DNA of 64,000 bases from contig NZ_AUYB01000140.1 of the NCBI RefSeq assembly GCF_001625655.1, positions 62,001 through 126,000 of the forward strand. Reading direction: 5' to 3'. The notes beneath the pieces are model-generated. The model saw only the letters and a list, made by a program, of their open reading frames with translations. It was not told where the DNA came from and did not search any database. How positions within the stretch are numbered: position 1 is the first letter of the stretch; every line of letters starts with the position of its first letter. Shown piece by piece: positions 44,279 to 53,290 of the stretch. The stretch is from Pseudoalteromonas luteoviolacea DSM 6061 (lineage in GTDB: Bacteria; Pseudomonadota; Gammaproteobacteria; Enterobacterales; Alteromonadaceae). Position numbers and translations under genes: made by a program.

Positions 44279-46135
44279 ATGGCTAAGTTACGCAGTAAAA
44301 CTACAACAGAAGGTCGTCAACGTGCTGGAGCGCGTGCATTATGGCGTGCAACAGGGATGACAGATGAAGACTTTCACAAGCCGATTATTGCGGTTGTGAA
44401 TTCATACACACAGTTTGTACCTGGCCATGTCCACCTTAATCAGTTAAGCGAATTGATGGCAGAAGCCATCAGCGAAGCGGGCGGTGTACCACGAGAGTTT
44501 AATACGATAGCTATCGATGATGGTATAGCTATGGGTCATGGCGGCATGCTGTATTCTTTGCCTTCGCGGGATCTGATTGCTGACTCTGTGGAGTACATGG
44601 TTAATGCGCACTGTGCAGATGCTATGGTGTGTATTTCGAATTGTGACAAGATCACACCAGGTATGTTGTTAGCTGCGTTGCGACTTAATATACCTGTTAT
44701 TTTTGTTTCGGGTGGTCCCATGGAAGCGGGTAAAACTCGCTTAGCGGACATCGAGCTTAAATTGGACTTGGTTGATGCGATGGTAAAAGGCGCGGACCCT
44801 TCTGTGAGTGATGAGGACTCTGATCAAGTGGAACGTTCGGCGTGTCCAACATGTGGATCGTGCTCAGGCATGTTTACTGCGAATTCAATGAATTGCTTGT
44901 TGGAATCTCTTGGTTTGGCATTGCCTGGAAATGGCACAACTTTGGCTACCCACAAAGACCGTCGTCAGCTTTATGATGGTGCAGCTAAACGTATCATGGC
45001 TTTGTGTGATGAGTATTATCGCCAAGACAACGAAGCTGTTTTACCGCGTAATATCGCCAATAAAGCCGCATTTACTAATGCTATGACGTTAGATATTGCG
45101 ATGGGTGGCTCATCTAATACGGTGCTGCATATTCTTGCGGCGGCTCAAGAGGCGGGGGTTGATTTTGATATGGACGATATCGATCAACTTTCTCGTCAAA
45201 CACCTTTCTTGTGTAAGGTGGCGCCAGCCACACAGCAATATCATATTGAAGATGTACACCGTGCAGGTGGCATCATGGCAATTCTGAATGAGTTGGCGAA
45301 GGCCGGTAAACTCGATTTAAACGTTGGTCATGTTGCTGGTGGCACGTTGGGTGAAGTGATCCGTCGATGGGACGCTACCGACGCGAGCAACCAACGCGCG
45401 CAGACTTTTTATCGCGCAGGCCCAGCAGGAATTCGTACTACTCAAGCTATGAGTCAAGAATGTCGTTGGGATGAGTTAGATTTGGACCGCGAAGGCGGCT
45501 GTATTCGCAGTGTTGAGCATGCCTTCCGTCAAGATGGTGGATTGGCAGTACTAACGGGTAATTTGGCACCAGACGGTTGTATTGTTAAAAGTGCCGGGGT
45601 TGTCGATGAGATGCTGCAATTTACTGGGCCTGCCGTAGTCTACGAATCTCAAGATGACGCTGTAGAAGGGATCTTAGGTGGTGAAGTGAAAAAAGGGGAT
45701 GTGGTCATTATTCGATACGAGGGACCGAAAGGCGGACCTGGTATGCAAGAGATGCTCTACCCAACCAGCTACTTAAAGTCTATGGGCCTAGATAAAGATT
45801 GTGCACTGCTGACGGATGGGCGCTTTTCTGGTGGTACTTCGGGTTTATCTATTGGGCATGCATCCCCCGAAGCGGCAAGTGGAGGCACATTGGCATTGAT
45901 CGAAAGTGGCGACCTTGTTGCTATTGATATTCATGCTCGTTCTATTGATGTGTTGTTGGATGATACCGAATTGGCATTGCGTAAAGAAAAGCAGCTGGCG
46001 CGTGGTAAAGATGCGTTTAAACCACGTGACCGTGAGCGTGTGGTTTCTTACGCGCTAAAAGCTTATGCATTATTGGCGACCAGTGCTGATAAAGGCGCAG
46101 TGCGTGATCTCGCAAAATTAGAGGAGCTCAGTTAG
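44279..46135 (+). CDS. ilvD: dihydroxy-acid dehydratase
   Basis: 618-residue iron-sulfur dehydratase of branched-chain synthesis, one step before the transaminase. Cysteines for the cluster are in VCISNCDKITPGM and CPTCGSCSGMFTANSM, and GRFSGGTSGLSIGH is the metal-site loop. Length matches E. coli IlvD (616). It follows ilvE by 80 bp and is 2 bp from ilvA. Confidence 0.97.
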   Translation: MAKLRSKTTTEGRQRAGARALWRATGMTDEDFHKPIIAVVNSYTQFVPGHVHLNQLSELMAEAISEAGGVPREFNTIAIDDGIAMGHGGMLYSLPSRDLIADSVEYMVNAHCADAMVCISNCDKITPGMLLAALRLNIPVIFVSGGPMEAGKTRLADIELKLDLVDAMVKGADPSVSDEDSDQVERSACPTCGSCSGMFTANSMNCLLESLGLALPGNGTTLATHKDRRQLYDGAAKRIMALCDEYYRQDNEAVLPRNIANKAAFTNAMTLDIAMGGSSNTVLHILAAAQEAGVDFDMDDIDQLSRQTPFLCKVAPATQQYHIEDVHRAGGIMAILNELAKAGKLDLNVGHVAGGTLGEVIRRWDATDASNQRAQTFYRAGPAGIRTTQAMSQECRWDELDLDREGGCIRSVEHAFRQDGGLAVLTGNLAPDGCIVKSAGVVDEMLQFTGPAVVYESQDDAVEGILGGEVKKGDVVIIRYEGPKGGPGMQEMLYPTSYLKSMGLDKDCALLTDGRFSGGTSGLSIGHASPEAASGGTLALIESGDLVAIDIHARSIDVLLDDTELALRKEKQLARGKDAFKPRDRERVVSYALKAYALLATSADKGAVRDLAKLEELS

Positions 46136-46137
46136 CT

Positions 46138-47679
46138 ATGGTGGCACAGGAGCTAGACTATTTTAGAGCCATAATCCAAGCAAACATGGCTCCTTTGGTA
46201 AGGCAAACGGAAGTAAGTAGTTTAACTGGACTGTCTAAAAAATTGGCCAACCAAATTTGGTTAAAGCGTGAAGATCAGCAACCTGTATATTCTTTTAAGT
46301 TACGTGGTGCGTTTAACAAACTGCGCAAACTACCAATGCATTCTCATGTTGTGACGGCTTCAGCTGGAAATCATGCCCAGGGAGTTGCGCTAAGCGCAGC
46401 TCACCTTGGCCATAAAGCGACCATTGTTATGCCAGTGACAACACCTGAAATTAAAGTGAATGCAGTTCGCAATTTAGGTGGGAACGTTGTTCTACATGGG
46501 CACCACTTTGATGCAGCTAATAGTTATGCCCAGGCACTGTGCGAGCGCGAGTCGGGAGTGTTTGTTCCGCCGTTTGATGACAAAGATGTGATTGTGGGGC
46601 AGGGGACCGTCGCTCGTGAAATGATGCAACAACTCGACAAGTTGGATGCTGTATTTGTTCCGGTTGGTGGTGGCGGCCTTTTGGCAGGCATGGCAGTGTA
46701 CATCAAGTCACTGAGGCCTGATATACGAGTTATTGGCGTGGAGGCGACAGAAAGCGCTTGTCTACAAGCTGCAATGGAAAAAGGCCAACCTGTTGAGCTA
46801 GAGCAAGTCGGCAGCTTTGCGGACGGTATTGCGGTGAAAAAGATAGGTGAAGAGACCTTTCGTTTAGCACAAACATACTGTGATGAAGTCGTGGTGGTAT
46901 CGACCGACGAAATCTGCGCAGCAGTGCAAGATATTTTTGTAGAGACACGCGCAATTGCAGAGCCATCTGGTGCGGTTGCCTTGGCTGGTTTGAAAAAATG
47001 GTGTGAACTTCATAAATCGCAAGGTCTTTCTTTGGCTGCTGTACTTTCTGGAGCAAATCTGAACTTTGACAGATTGCGCTATATTGCGGAAAGAACGGCA
47101 CTAGGCGCAAAAAGCGAGGCCTTGTTTGGGGTGACTATCGATGAGCAAAAAGGCAGTTTTAAGCAATTTTGCCAAACCCTTGGAGGCAGAGCCATTACTG
47201 AGTTCAATTACCGCTATGCGGGTGGCCGAGAAGCGCAAATATTTGTTGGAGTAGGACTGCGTGGTGGCGAAGCGGAGTTGCAAGAGCTACAAGCCAACTT
47301 GGCGGATAATGGCTATGCATTTACCGATCTATCCGACAATGAGTTGGCCAAGCTTCATATTCGTTACATGGTCGGTGGAAAGCCACCAGTATCATTGGAA
47401 GAGCGGTTGTTACGCTTTGAGTTTCCAGAGTACCCAGGGGCATTGCTACGTTTCTTAGAAACCTTGGGCAGTGAGTGGAATATAACCTTGTTCCACTACA
47501 GAAATCATGGTGCAGCCAAAGGGCAGGTCTTGGCAGGGTTTCAGCTTGGCCCGCAGGAATGTCCAAAGTTTGAAGAGCATTTAGAGCGGTTGGGATATAG
47601 TTATCAAGATGAAACAAACAACCCCTGCTTTTCTCAGTATTTGCAATCCAATGAGGAATATACTCGTAAAGTAGGCTGA
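46138..47679 (+). CDS. ilvA: biosynthetic threonine deaminase
   Basis: 513-residue PLP enzyme converting threonine to 2-oxobutyrate, the first isoleucine-specific step. The PLP lysine is in SFKLRGAFNK, with TASAGNHAQGVA and GGGGLLAGMA. Two C-terminal ACT-like regulatory repeats (about 325-500) mark the allosteric biosynthetic form rather than the catabolic one. Last gene of the ilv operon; no strong terminator was seen after it. Confidence 0.96.
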   Translation: MVAQELDYFRAIIQANMAPLVRQTEVSSLTGLSKKLANQIWLKREDQQPVYSFKLRGAFNKLRKLPMHSHVVTASAGNHAQGVALSAAHLGHKATIVMPVTTPEIKVNAVRNLGGNVVLHGHHFDAANSYAQALCERESGVFVPPFDDKDVIVGQGTVAREMMQQLDKLDAVFVPVGGGGLLAGMAVYIKSLRPDIRVIGVEATESACLQAAMEKGQPVELEQVGSFADGIAVKKIGEETFRLAQTYCDEVVVVSTDEICAAVQDIFVETRAIAEPSGAVALAGLKKWCELHKSQGLSLAAVLSGANLNFDRLRYIAERTALGAKSEALFGVTIDEQKGSFKQFCQTLGGRAITEFNYRYAGGREAQIFVGVGLRGGEAELQELQANLADNGYAFTDLSDNELAKLHIRYMVGGKPPVSLEERLLRFEFPEYPGALLRFLETLGSEWNITLFHYRNHGAAKGQVLAGFQLGPQECPKFEEHLERLGYSYQDETNNPCFSQYLQSNEEYTRKVG

Positions 47680-47740
47680 GCCAGCTTTCAAATCGGTGTT
47701 TCGACTTCTATAGTGTGGGTATGTATTCAAAGGACTGCCT

Positions 47741-48784
47741 ATGAAACACCGCTTGCTTTCGCTTTTTTTTATCAGTTCAAACGTCGTTGCGCTTGAGCCC
47801 GTTACCTTACAATTAAAGTGGGTGCATCAGTTTCAATTTGCTGGTTATTATCTTGCTAAGCACAAAGGGTTCTATAGAGAGGTTGGGCTAGATGTCAGCA
47901 TTGTCCCCGCGCAAAAGCACAATCCAGATGAGCAATTTAAGGTCCTTTCTGGACAAGCACAGTTCGGCGTAACCCACTCTGGAATTCTAGAGCAACGTTT
48001 ACTTGGTAAGCCGCTTGTCGCGTTAGCTGCGATATTTCAATCCTCACCATACTGTTGGATGGTCCGTGCAGACAGTGATATTTATCTACCTAAAGATTTT
48101 CATAATAAAAAAATTAGTCATTTGGGTCGCAGTGAAGGCGCCGAATTGGTATTAATGTTAGAGCGTGCAGGCATTAATGTGACCAAACTGCCCATTTACT
48201 CTGGATTGGAACCACTTGCGGATTTTAAGGCGGGGAAGTTTGATGCCCTGCAAGTGTATATCTCAAACGAGCCGTACAAAATGTCGCAACAAGGGATTGC
48301 TACTAGGCAGATTTGCCCAAAGCATTATGGCATCAATGTCTATGCGGATATCTTATTTACTTCGGAAGATGTCTACAAATATCGTCCTGAAATGGTTGCT
48401 AAGTTTCGCAGTGCTAGTTTACGGGGCTGGCGCTATGCATTGGCAAACCTCGATGAAGCACTGCAGGTGACTAAATATTATGCCTCCGAAAAAAGTTTTG
48501 AAGAATTAGCCAATGAAGCTGACAAACTGTTGCCTTTTATCAAAGCGCCAGGGATCCCACTGGGCAATATGTCGGCGGCACGTTGGCAGTGGATAGCCCA
48601 GCTGTATCACCTTGATGCAACCAAGTTTCATGATCACAAAAATACCTTTCTCTATTCTAACGACGGTGATGTTGAGATAAATTGGTCATGGATGTTATTT
48701 CTCGCAATTGTCCTCAGTTTGCTGTGTATACCTATGTATATTCATTTGGTGTTATTCAAGAAAAAGCGTTTTATGATCAATTAA
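47741..48784 (+). CDS. NMT1/ThiY-type binding protein with C-terminal membrane anchor
   Basis: 347 residues. A signal peptide (to about residue 17) is followed by an NMT1/ThiY-type periplasmic binding domain, with the typical opening LQLKWVHQFQFAGYYLAKHKGFY and a DALQVYISNEPY segment. Near the C terminus a transmembrane helix (about 319-340) is followed by only about 8 basic residues. In relatives this layout continues into a histidine kinase, PAS or GGDEF output; here it stops. It may be a stand-alone anchored sensor or receptor partner, or a truncated regulator. The ligand is unknown (pyrimidine-like in ThiY). Confidence 0.82.
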   Translation: MKHRLLSLFFISSNVVALEPVTLQLKWVHQFQFAGYYLAKHKGFYREVGLDVSIVPAQKHNPDEQFKVLSGQAQFGVTHSGILEQRLLGKPLVALAAIFQSSPYCWMVRADSDIYLPKDFHNKKISHLGRSEGAELVLMLERAGINVTKLPIYSGLEPLADFKAGKFDALQVYISNEPYKMSQQGIATRQICPKHYGINVYADILFTSEDVYKYRPEMVAKFRSASLRGWRYALANLDEALQVTKYYASEKSFEELANEADKLLPFIKAPGIPLGNMSAARWQWIAQLYHLDATKFHDHKNTFLYSNDGDVEINWSWMLFLAIVLSLLCIPMYIHLVLFKKKRFMIN

Positions 48785-48880
48785 GTGAGAGAATTTTGTG
48801 ATGGTGTTTCGGGGAGTTGTTTTCCATGACGACCGCGATGGATTACAATTGGCGCCTAAATGTAGTAACTCAGCAAGCTT

Positions 48881-50125
48881 ATGATATCTAATTTTGCAGC
48901 AACTTTTCGGACTCTCGATCAATTACTTTTTGAAACTCGTCAATACTGGCAACTATTGGCATTTGACCACCTCAGTACCCCATGGCCAGAACTTGACGCG
49001 TATTTAACAGAGTTGAGCGATTTAAACTTAAGTGCGTTAGATATGGATCAAAGTGCATTGCAGCAAGCGCTTGCAAACTATGTTCCTCAGCTTAGTGAAA
49101 TTGCAAAAATAATTGCCGTAGAAACGTTAGCGCCCAATAGGCCTGAACTACCATTTTGGTTAAGCAATGGCATTAAAGGGCGTAAGGTTAGTCAGTTGCA
49201 AGATTTCGTTGGTGCTTTAAATGAGCGCCGCCTACCGGTATTGGAATGGTGTGCTGGGAAAGGGCACTTAGGCCGTATTTTAGCTTTTACGGGTGTGCCA
49301 CATGTAGATAGTGTTGAACTGCAAGCACACTTATGTACCCAAGGAGAACGCAGTGCGCGGCAGCAGGACTTAGCGATGACTTTTCATTGTGCAGATGTCT
49401 TGCAAGACTCTGTTGCCCAGTACTTTAAGCCGCAACAACATGCGGTTGCGCTGCACGCCTGCGGCAAACTGCATCAAAATTTTATGACTGAAGCTGCAAA
49501 TGCGGGCTGTGAAAAAATTAGTTTGTCGCCATGTTGTTATCATTTATTCACTCCCTCGCAGTATGAGCCTATGAGTGTGACTGCGAAGCAGAGTAAAGTG
49601 ACGCTGACACATAATGATATGAAATTGGCATTGCAAGAAACAGTTACAGCGCCTTCTCGCGTCGCTAAGGTGCGCAAGAAAGAAGTTTTATGGCGTCTGG
49701 CTTTTGATGCGATTAGGCGCGAAATTACAGGAAGTGATAAATATATTAGTGTGCCTTCGGTGAACAAAGCGATATTTTCAGGTGAGTTTAAAGAGTTCTG
49801 CACTTGGGCTGCTGAGCAAAAAAACATTGTATTACCTACTCAAATCAATTATGAAATGTATTTAGAGTCTGCGCGCAAAAGGCAGCAAATTACGGAACGT
49901 ATTGAACTAGTGCGTCATGCATTTAGGCGTGCAATTGAAATGTGGCTGGTGCTAGACAGAGCTTTGTATTTGCAAGAAGCAGGGTATGACGTGGCACTTA
50001 AACAGTTTTGTGAAAAGTCCTTAACACCAAGGAATTTATTGATCCAAGCTGCAAAGCAGCAACACATTGTGGGAGAGGAACATGTGTCAACAGGAGAAGA
50101 GTCATCTAGCACACCTTCTGGATAA
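48881..50125 (+). CDS. SAM-dependent methyltransferase (METTL25-like domain)
   Basis: 414 residues. The N-terminal half is helical. The central methyltransferase domain has the SAM motif EWCAGKGHLGR at about 122-132, the acidic VDSVEL, and LHACGKLHQN. SPCCYHLF at about 209-216 is a Cys-rich motif seen in the Methyltransf_32 family. Target unknown. The 3' end overlaps the carbonic anhydrase start by 44 bp, suggesting coupling. Confidence 0.82.
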   Translation: MISNFAATFRTLDQLLFETRQYWQLLAFDHLSTPWPELDAYLTELSDLNLSALDMDQSALQQALANYVPQLSEIAKIIAVETLAPNRPELPFWLSNGIKGRKVSQLQDFVGALNERRLPVLEWCAGKGHLGRILAFTGVPHVDSVELQAHLCTQGERSARQQDLAMTFHCADVLQDSVAQYFKPQQHAVALHACGKLHQNFMTEAANAGCEKISLSPCCYHLFTPSQYEPMSVTAKQSKVTLTHNDMKLALQETVTAPSRVAKVRKKEVLWRLAFDAIRREITGSDKYISVPSVNKAIFSGEFKEFCTWAAEQKNIVLPTQINYEMYLESARKRQQITERIELVRHAFRRAIEMWLVLDRALYLQEAGYDVALKQFCEKSLTPRNLLIQAAKQQHIVGEEHVSTGEESSSTPSG

Positions 50126-50759
50126 TAATCGAGAGTGGGCGAAGCGTACTCAAGCTCGTGACCCCGAATTTTTTAAAACGCTGTCAATGCAACAAAACCC
50201 AGATTATCTGTGGATTGGTTGCTCTGATTCTCGTGTACCAGCCAATGAAATCGTAGATTTAATGCCTGGTGAATTGTTTGTACATCGCAATGTGGCCAAT
50301 GTTGTTGTACATACTGATCATAACTGTTTGTCAGTCATGCAGTATGCCGTAGAGGTACTCAAGGTAAAACATATTATGGTGGTTGGCCATTATGGTTGCG
50401 GGGGGGTCAAGGCGGCGCTGGATGGCGCAAAATTTGGATTGATTGATAATTGGCTAAGGCACGTGGTTGATGTCAAAGAGAAACATCAAGCCGTATTGCG
50501 AGATATTACAGAGTTAAAACAAAGTGATGTGCTGTGTGAGCTGAATGTCATAGAGCAGGTACGTAATGTTTGTCGGACCGCAATTGTTCAAGATGCTTGG
50601 AATAGAGGGCAAGCACTTCAGATACATGGTTGGGTGTATGGCTTGGCTGATGGGCTGCTGCATGAGCTGATACAGGCTGTCGGCTCTGATGAATTGGTGT
50701 CTTCTAAATACGAACAGGCCATGGTCTCTTTGCTGACTCGCAATCAAGATAAAGTTTAG
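50082..50759 (+). CDS. can: beta-class carbonic anhydrase
   Basis: 225 residues from ATG 50082, which has GAGAGG 3-8 bases upstream; a GTG at 50067 is in frame but lacks support. Interconverts CO2 and bicarbonate. The zinc ligands C47 and D49 (GCSDSR) and H103 and C106 (GHYGCGG) are present. The sequence tracks E. coli Can over its length (ELFVHRNVAN, CELNVIEQV, IHGWVYG). Confidence 0.95.
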   Translation: MCQQEKSHLAHLLDNNREWAKRTQARDPEFFKTLSMQQNPDYLWIGCSDSRVPANEIVDLMPGELFVHRNVANVVVHTDHNCLSVMQYAVEVLKVKHIMVVGHYGCGGVKAALDGAKFGLIDNWLRHVVDVKEKHQAVLRDITELKQSDVLCELNVIEQVRNVCRTAIVQDAWNRGQALQIHGWVYGLADGLLHELIQAVGSDELVSSKYEQAMVSLLTRNQDKV

Positions 50760-50775
50760 TAAGTGTCTGGTAATC

Positions 50776-50814
50776 ATGAGCAAGCAACTGAAAGTCAAAG
50801 TGTTGCTCGCTCAT
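50776..50814. repeat. inverted repeat between can and ubiK
   Basis: ATGAGCAAGCAAC / GTTGCTCGCTCAT (one mismatch) with a 13-base loop between convergent genes. There is no T-tract on either strand, so it may be a processing or rho-linked stem rather than an intrinsic terminator. Confidence 0.4.
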
Positions 50815-50832
50815 TGGACTTGTTTAAGTGAA

Positions 50833-51096
50833 TTAGTCCGCGCTTTTGTGTTGCTCAAGTTTGGCTTCTAACTCGGCTACTTTAGTTTCTAGCTCGGTTA
50901 ATTTTTCGCGCGTTCTAATCAACACTTTACTTTGAATATCAAACTCTTCACGACTTACAAAATCCATTTCTGTTAGCTTGGCCTGAATGGCTTGCTTGGT
51001 TCTAGTTTCGAACGTCTCTGCTAAATTGCGCACGCCTTGTGGCATATTGCTTGAGATTTGCTTTGCAATCTCTTCGATTTTTGCAGGGTTAATCAT
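50833..51096 (-). CDS. ubiK: ubiquinone biosynthesis accessory factor UbiK
   Basis: 87-residue BMFP/YqiC-family protein that binds UbiJ and promotes ubiquinone synthesis under oxygen. The N-terminal amphipathic stretch (MINPAKIEEIAKQISS) suits lipid association. MDFVSREEFDIQSKVL is the family core, and the C terminus is a coiled coil. Monocistronic, divergent from rep. Confidence 0.9.
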   Translation of the reverse strand: MINPAKIEEIAKQISSNMPQGVRNLAETFETRTKQAIQAKLTEMDFVSREEFDIQSKVLIRTREKLTELETKVAELEAKLEQHKSAD

Positions 51097-51277
51097 GAGT
51101 TGGCCTCGTAGCTGGTTGATTGCTTATATCTTACCGTAAAGTCTTTGACCATTAAACGCCTTTTGTAGAACTGCCGTGACATCGCTAATAGTCCATTACG
51201 GTAGCGTGTATAAATTGGTATTACAGGCTTTATACGATAAACTAAGCGGCTTAGTTGGTCAGTGTGTACACCTTTTT

Positions 51278-53290
51278 ATGAAACTTAATCCCAAGCAAGA
51301 TGAAGCCGTTAAGTATATCAGCGGTCCGTGCCTCGTTTTAGCAGGCGCTGGCTCAGGTAAAACTCGTGTTATTACAAACAAGATTGCATATCTTGTACAG
51401 CAGTGTGAGTATAAAGCGCGTAACATTGCTGCGGTTACCTTTACGAATAAAGCGGCTAAAGAGATGCGAGAGCGTGTTGCTCAAACTCTTGGTAAGCAAG
51501 ATGCGAAAGGCTTATGGATTTCGACATTTCATACTTTGGGATTGCAAATCATAAAGAAAGAGGTAAAAACATTAGGTTTTAAGCTAGGTTTTTCTCTATT
51601 TGATGATCAGGACACAGGCCAATTATTAGCTGAATTGACAGAGAAAGAACTGGACAGGGATAAGGATTTGCTCAACTTGCTGAAAATGCAAATTGGCAAC
51701 TGGAAAAATGACCTTATTTTACCTGAACGGGCAATTCAAGAGGCTAGAGAGCCGCAAAAAGCACTTTTTGCGCAGCTGTATGCCCGTTATCAAATCCAGT
51801 TACGCGCATATAATGCATTAGACTTTGATGATTTAATTATGATCCCAACGCTCTTGCTGGGTAGTTCAGCTGAAGTAAGAGAGCGTTGGCAAAATCAATT
51901 TCGTTATTTGCTGGTGGATGAATATCAGGATACAAACACCAGTCAGTATCAACTCGTTAAGCTACTCGTGGGAGAGCGTGCTCGTTTTACCGTAGTAGGG
52001 GATGACGATCAGTCTATTTACTCTTGGCGTGGGGCAAAGCCTCAAAATCTGGTTTTGTTGAGTAAGGATTTCCCTGGGCTTCGACTGATTAAATTGGAAC
52101 AAAATTATCGAAGTGCTGGGCGGATTTTGAAGTCTGCTAATATATTAATTGCCAATAACCCCCATGAATTTGATAAAAAGCTATTTAGTGAACTAGGTTA
52201 CGGTGATCCACTTAGAGTGATCGCGACACGCGATGAAGAGCATGAATCAGAGCGGGTGGTTGCGGAGATCATTTCGCACAAGTTTATGAAACGAACCTGT
52301 TATAAAGACTATGCGATCTTATACCGTGGCAATCACCAAGCTCGGGTATTTGAAAAAGCGCTTATGGCTAACCGCATACCTTATAAAATAAGTGGTGGAA
52401 TGTCGTTTTTTGCTCGCAGTGAGATTAAAGACATCATGGCTTACTTAAGATTATTGGTGAACCAAGATGATGACAATGCCTTTATTCGAATTGTAAATAC
52501 ACCGAGGCGTGAAATTGGCCCAGTGACATTAGAAAAGCTAGGCAGTCTCGCAAATGAAAAACATATTAGCTTATTTGAAGCCTGTTTTGACCCAGACTTG
52601 ACTCAGCGCTTGACGGGCAAAGGGTTCAATGCCCTAGCCGGGTTTGCACGTTGGGTTGTTGAACTGAGCGATCGAGCTACGCGTGGTGATACGCTTGAAG
52701 CAGTCAAGGATATGATCAGAGAGATCAACTACGAGACCTATCTTTACGAATCTTCTACTAGTGCAAAAGCAGCTGAAATGAGAATGAAAAATGTCTCTGA
52801 ACTATATCGCTGGATCAGTGATATGTTGACTGGTGATGCGGATAACCCGCCGATGACTCTTGCAGAAGTGGTCACTAAGTTGACACTTAGAGATATGATG
52901 GAGCGCAACGAAGAGGAAGATGAAAGTGATGCCGTACAGTTACTGACTCTGCATGCATCAAAAGGTTTGGAATATCCCCATGTATTTATGGTAGGCATGG
53001 AAGAAGGGCTATTGCCTCACCAAACCAGCATTGATGAAGATAATGTGGAAGAAGAGCGTCGTCTCGCCTATGTAGGCATTACACGTGCACAGCAGACGCT
53101 GACATTAACCTATGCAAAAAGCCGCCGTCAATTTGGTGAACAAATCACGCCTGAGCTGAGTCGTTTTGTTCAAGAGCTGCCGCAAGATGATCTTGAATTT
53201 GAAGGAAAAAAAGCGGTTGTTTCGCAATCAGAGCGAATGGAGAAAGGTCAAGCGAGAGTTGCTAACTTACGCGCGATGTTAAAACGTTAA
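51278..53290 (+). CDS. rep: ATP-dependent DNA helicase Rep
   Basis: 670 residues from ATG 51278 (E. coli Rep 673); an in-frame ATG at 51176 adds 34 residues not in the family. UvrD-type superfamily 1 helicase that clears proteins ahead of forks. Walker A AGAGSGKT, AAVTFTNKAA, VDEYQDTN, GDDDQSIYSWRGA and the QLLTLHASKGLE motif V region are intact. The ribosome-binding site before 51278 is poor. The 3' end overlaps the convergent GGDEF gene by 12 bp. Confidence 0.96.
   Translation: MKLNPKQDEAVKYISGPCLVLAGAGSGKTRVITNKIAYLVQQCEYKARNIAAVTFTNKAAKEMRERVAQTLGKQDAKGLWISTFHTLGLQIIKKEVKTLGFKLGFSLFDDQDTGQLLAELTEKELDRDKDLLNLLKMQIGNWKNDLILPERAIQEAREPQKALFAQLYARYQIQLRAYNALDFDDLIMIPTLLLGSSAEVRERWQNQFRYLLVDEYQDTNTSQYQLVKLLVGERARFTVVGDDDQSIYSWRGAKPQNLVLLSKDFPGLRLIKLEQNYRSAGRILKSANILIANNPHEFDKKLFSELGYGDPLRVIATRDEEHESERVVAEIISHKFMKRTCYKDYAILYRGNHQARVFEKALMANRIPYKISGGMSFFARSEIKDIMAYLRLLVNQDDDNAFIRIVNTPRREIGPVTLEKLGSLANEKHISLFEACFDPDLTQRLTGKGFNALAGFARWVVELSDRATRGDTLEAVKDMIREINYETYLYESSTSAKAAEMRMKNVSELYRWISDMLTGDADNPPMTLAEVVTKLTLRDMMERNEEEDESDAVQLLTLHASKGLEYPHVFMVGMEEGLLPHQTSIDEDNVEEERRLAYVGITRAQQTLTLTYAKSRRQFGEQITPELSRFVQELPQDDLEFEGKKAVVSQSERMEKGQARVANLRAMLKR

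Noticed and set aside
46730..47110. 126-codon minus-strand frame inside ilvA
   Set aside because: It is a shadow of a conserved gene with low-complexity, Pro/Gln/Arg-rich translation typical of antisense frames.
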